From Bacillus yapensis (GTDB lineage Bacteria; Bacillota; Bacilli; Bacillales; Cytobacillaceae): a stretch of 64,000 nucleotides of DNA. A program made the position numbers and the translations under genes. The notes under the pieces are model-generated. The model saw only the letters and a list, made by a program, of their open reading frames with translations, ran no database searches and was not told the DNA's origin. Of this stretch, positions 1-7,858 are shown in pieces. The stretch spans positions 1-64,000 of the forward strand of contig NZ_SUND01000012.1 in assembly GCF_005280205.1 (NCBI RefSeq). The letters are read 5' to 3'. Numbering within the stretch: the stretch's first letter is position 1; each line of letters opens with the position of its first letter.

Positions 1-118
<118 letters not shown>

Positions 119-177
119 AAATAGATTACAACGTAATTCTTCTTCTTCAGCATTATCTAGTTTTGAAGGAATAAAGC

Positions 178-196
178 TTTTTCACGACAGTGAAAA
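178..196 (+). repeat. Hairpin in the 23S-5S spacer
   Basis: TTTTTCAC and GTGAAAA arms flank a GACA loop, followed by ATAACTGTCCTTAG. It is the first of several U-rich-stem hairpins in the spacers of this operon, often followed by a CTTCCTT-like string. A role in rRNA/tRNA processing is possible but not shown. Confidence 0.5.
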
Positions 197-331
197 TAAC
201 TGTCCTTAGTATTTTGCGTAAGAGAAATAGGTTTCTATTATATTTTTACGATTGTAAAAATATCTTCAAAATCTCTCTTGAAAAAATACAATAAACCGTT
301 ATAATAGAATTTGTCTTGATAATTTAATAGG

Positions 332-448
332 TCCGGTGACGATAGCGAGAAGGTCACACCCGTTCCCATACCGAACACGGAAGTTAAGCTTCTCAGCGCC
401 AATGGTAGTTAGGGGCTGTCCCCTTGTGAGAGTAGGACGTTGCCGGGC
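332..448 (+). rRNA. 5S ribosomal RNA
   Basis: This ~117 nt sequence carries the hallmark 5S core (CACACCCGTTCCCATACCG, GAACACGGAAGTTAAG) and closing stem TCCGG...CCGGG. It is very close to the B. subtilis 5S sequence. It lies about 210 bp after the 23S end and just before tRNA-Val. Ends are set by terminal-stem pairing. Confidence 0.95.
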
Positions 449-469
449 TTTAAGATAAATTTTAAATAT

Positions 470-545
470 GGAGGATTAGCTCAGCTGGGAGAGCACCTGC
501 CTTACAAGCAGGGGGTCGGCGGTTCGATCCCGTCATCCTCCACCA
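470..545 (+). tRNA. tRNA-Val (TAC)
   Basis: Full cloverleaf: GGAGGAT acceptor pairs with ATCCTCC, anticodon loop TTACAAG, CCA encoded. First tRNA after 5S, as in B. subtilis trnB. Confidence 0.96.
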
Positions 546-550
546 ATGCT

Positions 551-604
551 TTTTACCGAACGTAGTGAGGTAAAATAGCTTTCCTTAATTTCGCGCTAGC
601 GAAA
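551..604 (+). repeat. Paired spacer hairpins between tRNA-Val and tRNA-Thr
   Basis: Two hairpins lie in tandem: TTTTACC/GGTAAAA (551-575) and TTTCGC-GCTA-GCGAAA (589-604). The second recurs between tRNA-Leu(TAA) and tRNA-Arg at 1106-1126. Each is followed by a short pyrimidine-rich CTTCCTT or TTTCTCC string. Confidence 0.5.
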
Positions 605-620
605 ATATTTCTCCTTATTT

Positions 621-696
<76 letters not shown>

Positions 697-732
697 GATT
701 TTTTTCGTAATCACGAAAAAAAATCCTTGTAC

Positions 733-808
733 GAGCCATTAGCTCAGTCGGTAGAGCATCTGACTTTTAATCAGAGGGTCGAAGGTTCGAGTCCTTCATG
801 GCTCACCA
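733..808 (+). tRNA. tRNA-Lys (TTT)
   Basis: GAGCCAT acceptor pairs with ATGGCTC. Anticodon loop CTTTTAA, CCA encoded. It is preceded by a T-rich/A-rich hairpin (699-723) in the spacer. Confidence 0.96.
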
Positions 809-828
809 TTTTTTTATAAAACTTATAT

Positions 829-913
829 GCGGGTGTGGCGGAATTGGCAGACGCACTAGACTTAGGATCTAGCGCCGCAAGGCGTGGGGGTTCGACTCCC
901 TTCACCCGCACCA
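829..913 (+). tRNA. tRNA-Leu (TAG)
   Basis: 85 nt class II tRNA with long variable arm (CGCCGCAAGGCG). Anticodon loop CTTAGGA, GCGGGTG/CACCCGC acceptor, CCA encoded. Confidence 0.95.
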
Positions 914-932
914 AGTTTTTTTATGCCATGTT

Positions 933-1007
933 GCGGAAGTAGTTCAGTGGTAGAACACCACCTTGCCAAGGTGGGGGTCGCGGGTTCGAATCCCGTCTTC
1001 CGCTCCA
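933..1007 (+). tRNA. tRNA-Gly (GCC)
   Basis: GCGGAAG/CTTCCGC acceptor, anticodon GCC in TTGCCAA, discriminator T and encoded CCA. Confidence 0.96.
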
Positions 1008-1014
1008 ACAGTTA

Positions 1015-1103
1015 GCCGGGGTGGCGGAACTGGCAGACGCACAGGACTTAAAATCCTGCGGTAGGTGACTACCGTACCGGTTCGATTCCGGTCCTCGGCA
1101 CCA
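1015..1103 (+). tRNA. tRNA-Leu (TAA)
   Basis: 89 nt class II tRNA with variable arm CGGTAGGTGACTACCG. Anticodon loop CTTAAAA. CCA encoded. It lies 7 bp after tRNA-Gly. Confidence 0.95.
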
Positions 1104-1105
1104 AG

Positions 1106-1126
1106 TTTTTTTCGCGCTAGCGAAAA
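1106..1126 (+). repeat. Spacer hairpin, second copy of the TTTCGC-GCTA-GCGAAA type
   Basis: TTTTTTTCGC-GCTA-GCGAAAA follows tRNA-Leu(TAA) and is followed by ATAAACTTCCTTAATTT. It nearly repeats the 589-604 hairpin. The T run is on the 5' side, so it is not a conventional forward terminator. Confidence 0.5.
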
Positions 1127-1171
1127 TAAACTTCCTTAATTTTAATTTGCATTACCAAAATTATAAATCAT

Positions 1172-1248
1172 GCGCCCGTAGCTCAATTGGATAGAGCGTT
1201 TGACTACGGATCAAAAGGTTAGGGGTTCGACTCCTCTCGGGCGCGCCA
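1172..1248 (+). tRNA. tRNA-Arg (ACG)
   Basis: GCGCCCG/CGGGCGC acceptor, anticodon ACG in CTACGGA, discriminator G and encoded CCA. The A34 would be edited to inosine in this family. Confidence 0.96.
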
Positions 1249-1256
1249 TATTATTT

Positions 1257-1333
1257 CGGGAAGTAGCTCAGCTTGGTAGAGCACTTGGTTTGGGACCAAG
1301 GGGTCGCAGGTTCGAATCCTGTCTTCCCGACCA
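1257..1333 (+). tRNA. tRNA-Pro (TGG)
   Basis: CGGGAAG/CTTCCCG acceptor, anticodon loop TTTGGGA between CTTGG and CCAAG, CCA encoded. Confidence 0.96.
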
Positions 1334-1355
1334 TTTTCTCAGTAGTTCACAATAT

Positions 1356-1428
1356 GGGGCCTTAGCTCAGCTGGGAGAGCGCCTGCCTTGCACGCAGGAG
1401 GTCAGCGGTTCGATCCCGCTAGGCTCCA
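1356..1428 (+). tRNA. tRNA-Ala (TGC), CCA not encoded
   Basis: GGGGCCT/AGGCTCC acceptor and anticodon TGC in CTTGCAC. After discriminator A1428 the sequence reads CTT rather than CCA, so the tail must be added by nucleotidyltransferase. Confidence 0.95.
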
Positions 1429-1456
1429 CTTATTTTTTAATATCTTAAACATATTT

Positions 1457-1533
1457 GGCGGTGTAGCTCAGCTGGCTAGAGCATTCGGTTCATACCCGAA
1501 AGGTCGTGGGTTCGACTCCCTCCGCCGCTACCA
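1457..1533 (+). tRNA. tRNA-Met (CAT), elongator
   Basis: GGCGGTG acceptor and anticodon CAT. The body closely follows B. subtilis elongator tRNA-Met. CCA encoded. Called elongator because the acceptor is fully paired and the initiator GGG stem is absent. Confidence 0.9.
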
Positions 1534-1557
1534 TTTTTATTATAGGTTTAGGTACCT

Positions 1558-1634
1558 GGACCTTTAGCTCAGCTGGTTAGAGCAGACGGCTCATAACCGT
1601 CCGGTCGTAGGTTCGAGTCCTACAAGGTCCACCA
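1558..1634 (+). tRNA. tRNA-Ile2 (CAT, lysidine type)
   Basis: GGACCTT/AAGGTCC acceptor, anticodon loop CTCATAA. The sequence is almost the B. subtilis tRNA-Ile2, whose C34 is converted to lysidine by TilS so it reads AUA. CCA encoded. It follows tRNA-Met, as in trnB. Confidence 0.9.
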
Positions 1635-1647
1635 TGATTTTTAATAC

Positions 1648-1740
1648 GGAGGAATACCCAAGTCCGGCTGAAGGGATCGGTCTTGAAAACCGACAGGCGG
1701 GTCAAACCGCGCAGGGGTTCGAATCCCCTTTCCTCCTCCA
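1648..1740 (+). tRNA. tRNA-Ser (TGA)
   Basis: 93 nt class II tRNA. GGAGGAA acceptor, anticodon loop CTTGAAA, long variable arm, CCA encoded. Confidence 0.95.
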
Positions 1741-1758
1741 TTTTTTAAATAATATTAT

Positions 1759-1832
<74 letters not shown>

Positions 1833-1896
1833 TCGATTTTTCTTTAAGTCGAAAAAACAGAGGTAAGTTATTTTCTTCTTACGTCGAAAAAACTTT

Positions 1897-1973
1897 GGTC
1901 CGGTAGTTCAGTTGGTTAGAATGCCTGCCTGTCACGCAGGAGGTCGCGGGTTCGAGTCCCGTCCGGACCGCCA
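1897..1973 (+). tRNA. tRNA-Asp (GTC)
   Basis: GGTCCGG/CCGGACC acceptor, anticodon GTC in CTGTCAC, discriminator G and encoded CCA. Confidence 0.96.
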
Positions 1974-1988
1974 TTTTCTTTTAATACA

Positions 1989-2019
1989 TATATGGCTCAG
2001 TAGCTCAGTCGGTAGAGCA
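1989..2019 (+). pseudogene. 5' half of tRNA-Phe (broken copy)
   Basis: The 31 bases starting TATATGGCTCAG are identical to 2134-2164, covering the leader, acceptor 5' strand and D arm of the intact tRNA-Phe. The match stops before the anticodon stem. The next 114 bp do not resemble a tRNA. It is a truncated duplicate or the scar of an insertion or deletion, and would be transcribed within the tRNA operon. Confidence 0.85.
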
Positions 2020-2138
2020 CGATGAATCAGCTACTGTGAAAATGCATCCAGCATACTCATCGAAATGCATCTTGAATAAGCTTTCTGAGATGAGGATGAA
2101 GGACAAGCAGTATGTATGTTTAGGAAAAAAATTTATAT

Positions 2139-2211
2139 GGCTCAGTAGCTCAGTCGGTAGAGCAAAGGACTGAAAATCCTTGTGTCGGCGGTTCGATTCC
2201 GTCCTGAGCCA
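2139..2211 (+). tRNA. tRNA-Phe (GAA), CCA not encoded
   Basis: GGCTCAG/CTGAGCC acceptor and anticodon loop CTGAAAA. Discriminator A2211 is followed by TCC, so the encoded tail is shifted by one T and CCA must be added. It is the intact partner of the truncated copy 145 bp upstream. Confidence 0.95.
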
Positions 2212-2218
2212 TCCAAGC

Positions 2219-2283
2219 TTTTTACGAGCAAAGCAAAGTAAAATAGGTTTCAACTTATCTTTTACAAGCGAAGCGAAGTAAAA
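2219..2283 (+). repeat. Twin hairpins between tRNA-Phe and tRNA-Gly
   Basis: Two diverged direct copies of TTTTAC-(AGCRAAGCRAA)-GTAAAATAG lie at 2219-2243 and 2260-2283. TTTTAC pairs with GTAAAA in each. In B. subtilis trnB this slot holds tRNA-His, which is absent here. Confidence 0.55.
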
Positions 2284-2292
2284 TAGCTGTAT

Positions 2293-2366
2293 GCGGGTGT
2301 AGTTTAATGGTAAAACCACAGCCTTCCAAGCTGTTGTCGTGGGTTCGATTCCCATCACCCGCTCCA
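2293..2366 (+). tRNA. tRNA-Gly (TCC)
   Basis: GCGGGTG acceptor, anticodon loop CTTCCAA between ACAGC and GCTGT, CCA encoded. Confidence 0.95.
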
Positions 2367-2372
2367 AAATAT

Positions 2373-2449
<77 letters not shown>

Positions 2450-2466
2450 TATTTTGTTTTTATTAT

Positions 2467-2541
2467 TCCGCGGTAGCTCAGTGGTAGAGCAATCGGCTGT
2501 TAACCGATCGGTCGTAGGTTCGAGTCCTACCCGCGGAGCCA
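2467..2541 (+). tRNA. tRNA-Asn (GTT)
   Basis: TCCGCGG/CCGCGGA acceptor, anticodon GTT in CTGTTAA, discriminator G and encoded CCA. Confidence 0.96.
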
Positions 2542-2546
2542 TACAT

Positions 2547-2637
2547 GGGGAAGTACTCAAGAGGCTGAAGAGGCGCCCCTGCTAAGGGTGTAGGTCGGGT
2601 AACCGGCGCGAGGGTTCAAATCCCTCCTTCTCCGCCA
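2547..2637 (+). tRNA. tRNA-Ser (GCT)
   Basis: 91 nt class II tRNA. GGGGAAG acceptor with one G:T pair, anticodon GCT, long variable arm, CCA encoded. Confidence 0.95.
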
Positions 2638-2641
2638 TGTA

Positions 2642-2713
2642 GGCCCCTTGGTCAAGCGGTTAAGACACCGCCCTTTCACGGCGGTAACACGGGTTCGAAT
2701 CCCGTAGGGGTCA
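2642..2713 (+). tRNA. tRNA-Glu (TTC), CCA not encoded
   Basis: GGCCCCT acceptor and anticodon TTC in CTTTCAC. After the discriminator A2713 comes TAA, so CCA is not encoded. Last gene of the cluster. Confidence 0.95.
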
Positions 2714-2720
2714 TAAAAAA

Positions 2721-2751
2721 AGCTGTTGACAATAAGTCAGCAGTTTTTTTT
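2721..2751 (+). terminator. Intrinsic terminator of the rRNA/tRNA operon
   Basis: CTGTTGAC and GTCAGCAG pair across AATAA, followed by eight T. It lies 8 bp after tRNA-Glu. Confidence 0.85.
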
Positions 2752-2873
2752 ATTGTCTAAAATTAAGAAGGAAACTTTAAGATAGATATAGAACTAATGA
2801 TAGGAACTTATAAATTCAGATGATTTCGTATAGAATGGTGAGGAAATCAGTACGTACATAAGGGGCGAAGAGT

Positions 2874-3302
2874 ATGTATGAATTAAAAACAAAAGAAACT
2901 GATAATAGTGTTTTGGAATTTATCGAGAATGTTGAAAACCTAAAAAAGAAAGAAGATGCTTATCGCTTATTGGATATTTTTACGGAAGTAACTGGCTATG
3001 AGGCGAAAATGTGGGGACCAACTATTATAGGTTTTGGAACATATCATTATAAATATGCTTCAGGTCATGAGGGCGACGCTCCATTAGTTGGTTTTTCTCC
3101 TCGCAAGGCGAAGATTAGTTTATACTTTGCACCAGGTGATACACAAAGAGAAGAGCTGCTTGAGAGATTTGGAAAGTATACAACAGGCAAAGCTTGTGTG
3201 TACATCAACAAAGTAGCAGATATTGATGTGGATGTTTTAAAAGAATTAATTATTCAATCGGTAAAATATTTAAGGGAATTGTATCCTTCTACAGACATAT
3301 AA
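2874..3302 (+). CDS. DUF1801 family protein
   Basis: This 142-residue soluble protein has the features of DUF1801 (YdhG-like). The TWGPxIIGFG-type stretch near residues 47-55 and the SxRKAKISLYF strand near 75-86 are typical. No catalytic function is established for the family. The ATG follows GGGGCGAAGAGT. It stands alone between the tRNA terminator and convergent menA, separated from menA by a shared terminator. The family call rests on pattern recognition, not a search. Confidence 0.8.
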   Translation: MYELKTKETDNSVLEFIENVENLKKKEDAYRLLDIFTEVTGYEAKMWGPTIIGFGTYHYKYASGHEGDAPLVGFSPRKAKISLYFAPGDTQREELLERFGKYTTGKACVYINKVADIDVDVLKELIIQSVKYLRELYPSTDI

Positions 3303-3318
3303 GTTTATGACAGTAACA

Positions 3319-3354
3319 AAAAGAGGTGGATCCAATTTGGGATCCACCTCTTTT
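3319..3354. terminator. Bidirectional terminator, DUF1801 gene / menA
   Basis: AAAAGAGGTGGATCC and GGATCCACCTCTTTT form a 15 bp stem, with A and T runs on both sides. It sits between convergent genes and can serve both. Confidence 0.85.
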
Positions 3355-3356
3355 CA

Positions 3357-4292
3357 TTACTTAATAAAATAATCCAAGAACAAACCAATCGATAATAAGA
3401 AACCGAAGATGGTATTTGTTTGAGCCGTTGCTTTCATTGCTGGCATCATTTGAATTGGCACGGTTTTTCCGACAAAGCCTTTCGTTGCCTTAATAGCTTT
3501 TGGAATACTTAGGACGACAATTGCTAACCATGCTGAAGAATAACCAAGTAACATTAAACTGAAAATCCAAGCATATGAAACGATGAACATTCCAGCTAAT
3601 AAATAGATAGCATTTTTTCTACCTAAGAGAATAGCAAGCGTTTTGCGTCCGAATTCTTTATCCCCATCTAAATCACGAATATTATTAGATAAGAGGATTG
3701 CACCGACAAGGATAAAAATCGGAACAGAGACCAATACACTTGTAGTTGTTACGGTACCAACTTGAATATAAAAACTAATCAAAATGATTCCCATACCCAT
3801 AAAGAAGCCTGCAAAGATTTCTCCAAATGGTGTATATGCAATTGGAAGTGGACCACCGGTGTAAAGATAGCCGATAATCATACAGAATAATCCGATCGCG
3901 GCTAGCCACCAAGATGATTGCATGCAAATATAGACACCAATCAAAATGGAAATACCGTAGAGGCCAAGTGCACTCTGCATTATTGTACGTGGTTTAACAC
4001 CGTCTCGTACAATTGTCCCGCCTATTCCAACGGATTCTTCGTTGTCTAAGCCTCGTTTATAATCGTAGTACTCATTGAACATGTTTGTAGCAGCTTGAAT
4101 CAGTAAGCTAGCTAATAGCATTGCAAAAAACAATCCGAAATGGATAGTTGTTTCGTGTATCGCTAATGCCGTTCCAAGCAATACTGGAACAAACGCAGCA
4201 GTTAATGTATGCGGTCGAGTAAGTTTCCACCATACTTTCCAGCCTTTATTTTGAGCTAGAGGTGAATAACTTGAACTTGTCTCTGGTTGCAT
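3357..4292 (-). CDS. menA: 1,4-dihydroxy-2-naphthoate polyprenyltransferase MenA
   Basis: This 311-residue integral membrane UbiA-family prenyltransferase attaches the polyprenyl tail to DHNA, giving demethylmenaquinone. The NMFNEYYDYKRGLDN motif (first Asp-rich site) and the NNIRDLDGDKEFGRKT motif (second) are both present, with about eight hydrophobic segments. The ATG at 4292 follows GGAGGGGGAG. An upstream in-frame ATG at 4316 lacks such a site. It is divergent from menF, as in B. subtilis, so one intergenic region separates the prenylation step from the pathway that makes its substrate. Confidence 0.95.
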   Translation of the reverse strand: MQPETSSSYSPLAQNKGWKVWWKLTRPHTLTAAFVPVLLGTALAIHETTIHFGLFFAMLLASLLIQAATNMFNEYYDYKRGLDNEESVGIGGTIVRDGVKPRTIMQSALGLYGISILIGVYICMQSSWWLAAIGLFCMIIGYLYTGGPLPIAYTPFGEIFAGFFMGMGIILISFYIQVGTVTTTSVLVSVPIFILVGAILLSNNIRDLDGDKEFGRKTLAILLGRKNAIYLLAGMFIVSYAWIFSLMLLGYSSAWLAIVVLSIPKAIKATKGFVGKTVPIQMMPAMKATAQTNTIFGFLLSIGLFLDYFIK

Positions 4293-4700
4293 ATATTTCT
4301 CCCCCTCCATAAACAATAAATATCTCTATAGTAATAAGATATATCATAACATCGTGGATAACTCCAAATACCAGTTTAGGCAAACAAAGAAAGGGTGTCA
4401 ATGTCTTTTTACAGTTATTACAGGACAGAATTACCATCTATGGGGAATGCATCTTGAATAGCTAAATGTCATCGATAATATAATAAGGAAAATACTAGTG
4501 TTACTGTGACTGGAGTCATTGACATTTCAATCCATTGAGGTGTATTTTAGAAGAAGTTTGTAAACTAGATATTAAGGGTAAAGACTGTTATTATTTTTAT
4601 GTATGAGAATTGTTTCTATAGACTTCTTTAAATAGATGTTAGTCATTTGGCACTATCTCAACTTGTGAATGATAAGGGCCTTTTTAATGGAGGGGATTTT
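4293..4700. other. menA-menF divergent intergenic region
   Basis: This 408 bp AT-rich region must hold promoters for both directions. On the + strand TTGACA (4519-4524) stands 18 bp before TATTTT (4543-4548), a plausible but weak sigma-A promoter for menF. No riboswitch or convincing small gene is visible. Short ORFs here lack ribosome binding sites. Confidence 0.4.
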
Positions 4701-6110
4701 TTGGTTACCATCATGGAAACAGAGCTGAAAAAAGGGATCAAAGAAGCGATAGAGAAATCGAAAAAGAGCTTGATGCCCGTTTTAGTCAGTGAAGTTCAAA
4801 AAATAGATCATATAGAGCCTCTATCTTTTTTTGCAGTGGGAAAAGAGAATTATTTAGGTGAACGTTTTTTTTGGAAGGATCCAACGGACACAATGTTTCT
4901 TGTTGGCATAGGAGTATGCCATCAGATTCAATCTGGGGAAGTGGATAACCGTTTCAATCAAGTGGAAGACCAATGGAATCAGTTATTGAAAGAAGCAATC
5001 ATTATAAAAGATGAAGAGCAAAAAGCTACAGGTCCTATCATGTTTGGGGGCTTTTCCTTTGATCCGTTAAAAAAGAAAACGTCTTTATGGTCAAAATATG
5101 CTGATTCGCTATTTCATGTACCTAAGTACCTACTGTCAATTGTGGAAGGAAAAACGTTTTTGACAACAAACATTGTTTGTACACAGTATGATGATTCCTC
5201 CATTTTCGAACAGACAATCGTTGAAAGGCAAGCACTTGTTTCAAAGGCTTCAAAGGCTATTAAATCCCATGCTTCGATGCTTGTCGAGGAACAAGAAGTG
5301 GTCGATCCAGAAGAATGGAAACAAACCGTTCGTGACCTTGTTCGTGATTTAAAAAATGGCGAGTTAAAGAAGGCTGTTTTGGCTCGAGAGCTTCGTCTAA
5401 TTTTTCAGGATGCAGTACTAGTAGAAAGCGTTCTTGAGCAATTGCTTCAGGAGCAGAAAGAAAGCTTTACTTTTGCTTTTGAATCAAATGGAGATTGTTT
5501 TGTAGGTGCTTCTCCAGAGAGACTTGTCAAAAAAGATGGAAATCAGCTTTTTTCTACTTGCTTAGCCGGTTCAATAGCGAGAGGAAAAACGGAGAAGGAA
5601 GATAAACAATTAGGCGATCAACTTTTAAATGACGCGAAAAATTTAAAAGAGCATTTATATGTAGTTGAAATGATTAAGGAAGCAATGGAGAAAGTTTGTG
5701 ATGCGGTCAAGCTTCCTAGTCGACCGTCATTAATGAAAATGAGAGATATTCAACATTTATATACACCGGTTGTTGGGTTCTCAAAGGATGAGAGTTCAGT
5801 TCTTCAGGTAGTTGACTTTTTACATCCAACACCAGCGCTTGGAGGTCTTCCCCAAAGACAGGCTGTGGAAAAAATAAGAGAAATCGAAAATCTCGATCGT
5901 GGTTATTACGCTGCACCAGTGGGCTGGTTGGATTATGAGGGGAATGGAGAGTTCGCTGTAGCAATTCGTTCTGCTCTTATACAAGGAAATGAAGCATCCC
6001 TTTTTGCAGGGTGTGGTATTGTTCAGGATTCGGATGCGGAAAGTGAATACGTAGAAACAAAAATCAAGTTTCGTCCTATGCTTTCTGCTCTTGGAGGTTT
6101 GAAGAGATGA
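4701..6110 (+). CDS. menF: Isochorismate synthase MenF
   Basis: Converts chorismate to isochorismate, the first committed menaquinone step. The 469-residue protein has the chorismate-binding fold: LAREL near residue 230, GASPERLVKKDG, the LAGSIARG loop, HPTPALGG, and the C-terminal FAGCGIVQDSDAESEY metal/substrate motif. The TTG at 4701 (MVTIMETE...) is preferred because GGAGGGG ends 5 bp upstream and B. subtilis MenF also begins MVT. The ATGs at 4647 and 4713 have poor spacing. Its TGA overlaps the menD ATG (ATGA), indicating translational coupling. Confidence 0.94.
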   Translation: MVTIMETELKKGIKEAIEKSKKSLMPVLVSEVQKIDHIEPLSFFAVGKENYLGERFFWKDPTDTMFLVGIGVCHQIQSGEVDNRFNQVEDQWNQLLKEAIIIKDEEQKATGPIMFGGFSFDPLKKKTSLWSKYADSLFHVPKYLLSIVEGKTFLTTNIVCTQYDDSSIFEQTIVERQALVSKASKAIKSHASMLVEEQEVVDPEEWKQTVRDLVRDLKNGELKKAVLARELRLIFQDAVLVESVLEQLLQEQKESFTFAFESNGDCFVGASPERLVKKDGNQLFSTCLAGSIARGKTEKEDKQLGDQLLNDAKNLKEHLYVVEMIKEAMEKVCDAVKLPSRPSLMKMRDIQHLYTPVVGFSKDESSVLQVVDFLHPTPALGGLPQRQAVEKIREIENLDRGYYAAPVGWLDYEGNGEFAVAIRSALIQGNEASLFAGCGIVQDSDAESEYVETKIKFRPMLSALGGLKR

Positions 6111-7852
6111 ATCATCAAGAAGCATTAACTTCTTATATTGCAGCATTTGTTGCTGAGTTAGTACAAACAGGAATTACTGATGTAGTCGTTAGTCCCGGTT
6201 CTAGATCAACCCCAATGGCGATGGTAATGGCTGAGCATCCTGACCTTAACGTTCATATTAACGTAGATGAGCGCTCAGCCGCTTTTTTTGCATTAGGTAT
6301 GGCAAAGGCATCTGGCCACCCGGTTGCCCTTCTATGTACATCAGGAACAGCGGCAGCCAATTACTATCCAGCGGTTGTTGAGGCTTATTATTCACGAGTT
6401 CCTCTAATAGTCTTAACTGCGGACAGGCCACATGAATTACGAGACGTAGGGGCACCTCAAGCGATTGACCAAATTCATTTATATGGAAAACATGCGAAAT
6501 GGTTTGTGGAAATGCCAATTCCAGAGAAGTCTGATGAAATGGAACGCTATGTTCGCAGTGTATGTGCAAGGGCAGCTGCAACTGCTCAAGCAGCTCCTGC
6601 GGGACCTGTCCATTTGAATTTTCCGTTCAGGGAACCATTAGTTCCGAATCTGGAAAAAGAGGATCTTTTTACACTGAAGTCCCGTGAGGCTGGCTATGTT
6701 GCGATTGAGCAAGGCGTTCCTACTTTACATACTACTCAAATTGAAAAAATAGGGGAACAATTAAAGAGACATCAAAATGGGATCATTGTTTGTGGTTCTT
6801 TAGAGGAAGACGGCTTTGCTGATGCAGTCGTAGCGCTATCAAATCATTTACAGTTTCCGATTATCGCTGATCCATTATCACAATTACGAAGTGGCAAGCA
6901 TGATGGTACGAATATAATTGATACATATGATACGTTCTTAAGAAATGAAGATGCAAAGAAGGCCTTAAAACCAGAGGTTATCATTCGTTTCGGTGCGATG
7001 CCGATTTCCAAAGCCCTGACAATCTTTATGAAAGAAAATCAGGATGCTGAACAATGGATCATTGATGGTGGTGCTGGTTGGAGAGACCCATCTTTGCTTT
7101 CTACCTCCATGATTTATTGTAATGAAAAGAGCTTTTGTGATGCGATTTCGTCCCATGTTGGCGTGCGTCCTGTTAGTGATTATCTAAATAAATGGCGAGA
7201 AGTTAATGCCTTTACGAAAGAAAACTTAATGAAAATCAGAGAAACGTCTGAGCTGAGTGAAGGAAGACTTTTTCATCTCCTTTCAGACATGCTCCCAGAA
7301 GGTGCAACATTATTTGTTGGAAATAGTATGCCCATCCGTGACGTAGATTCTTTCTTTCATTTTAATGAAAAGTCGATAAAAATTATGGCAAATCGTGGTG
7401 CTAATGGTATAGACGGAACGATTTCAACAGCTTTAGGAGCTTCAACCGTTCTTCAACCTCTTTACCTAGTTGTCGGAGATTTAACCTTTTTCCATGATCT
7501 CAATGGGTTGATGGCGGCAAAGCTGTATAACTTAAACATCAAAATTATCGTGATTAATAATAATGGTGGTGGCATTTTCTCCTTCCTACCACAGTCTAAT
7601 CATCCGAAAAATTTTGAAAAGCTCTTTGGTACCCCGCTTGATTTGAAATTTGAGCATGCCATTCATATGTATAATGGTACTTATGACTTGATCACAGATT
7701 GGAACCACTTTACTTCCTCTTTTGTGCAAAATTTGGAGAATGATGGCTTATCAGTTATGGAGATTACGACAAATCGTGACACGAATTTAAAAGAACATCG
7801 AGATTTGTGGAATTTTGTTTCCCAGGAAATAAGTCGACTTTTGAAAGGGTGA
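6107..7852 (+). CDS. menD: SEPHCHC synthase MenD
   Basis: This thiamine-diphosphate enzyme adds the succinic semialdehyde unit of 2-oxoglutarate to isochorismate, giving SEPHCHC. Its 581 residues match the family length. The activating glutamate is E55 in DERSAAFF. The SPGSRSTP loop is at residues 29-36. The ThDP/Mg motif starts at GDLTFFHDLNG and ends in NNNGGG near residues 445-485. It overlaps menF by 4 bp and precedes menH by 6 bp. The third Glu-type acid of other ThDP enzymes is replaced as is normal for MenD. Confidence 0.96.
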   Translation: MNHQEALTSYIAAFVAELVQTGITDVVVSPGSRSTPMAMVMAEHPDLNVHINVDERSAAFFALGMAKASGHPVALLCTSGTAAANYYPAVVEAYYSRVPLIVLTADRPHELRDVGAPQAIDQIHLYGKHAKWFVEMPIPEKSDEMERYVRSVCARAAATAQAAPAGPVHLNFPFREPLVPNLEKEDLFTLKSREAGYVAIEQGVPTLHTTQIEKIGEQLKRHQNGIIVCGSLEEDGFADAVVALSNHLQFPIIADPLSQLRSGKHDGTNIIDTYDTFLRNEDAKKALKPEVIIRFGAMPISKALTIFMKENQDAEQWIIDGGAGWRDPSLLSTSMIYCNEKSFCDAISSHVGVRPVSDYLNKWREVNAFTKENLMKIRETSELSEGRLFHLLSDMLPEGATLFVGNSMPIRDVDSFFHFNEKSIKIMANRGANGIDGTISTALGASTVLQPLYLVVGDLTFFHDLNGLMAAKLYNLNIKIIVINNNGGGIFSFLPQSNHPKNFEKLFGTPLDLKFEHAIHMYNGTYDLITDWNHFTSSFVQNLENDGLSVMEITTNRDTNLKEHRDLWNFVSQEISRLLKG

Positions 7853-7858
7853 CAGATC

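Noticed and set aside
1200-1448. ORFs across tRNA genes (also 1634-1906, 2005-2367)
   Set aside because: They overlap tRNA genes that are fully supported by structure, and have no ribosome site.
4647-4700. menF start at the ATG 4647
   Set aside because: No ribosome site; TTG 4701 has GGAGGGG at the right distance and matches the B. subtilis N-terminus.
5716-6146. Minus-strand ORFs inside menF
   Set aside because: Shadow frames opposite a well-supported gene, without ribosome sites.
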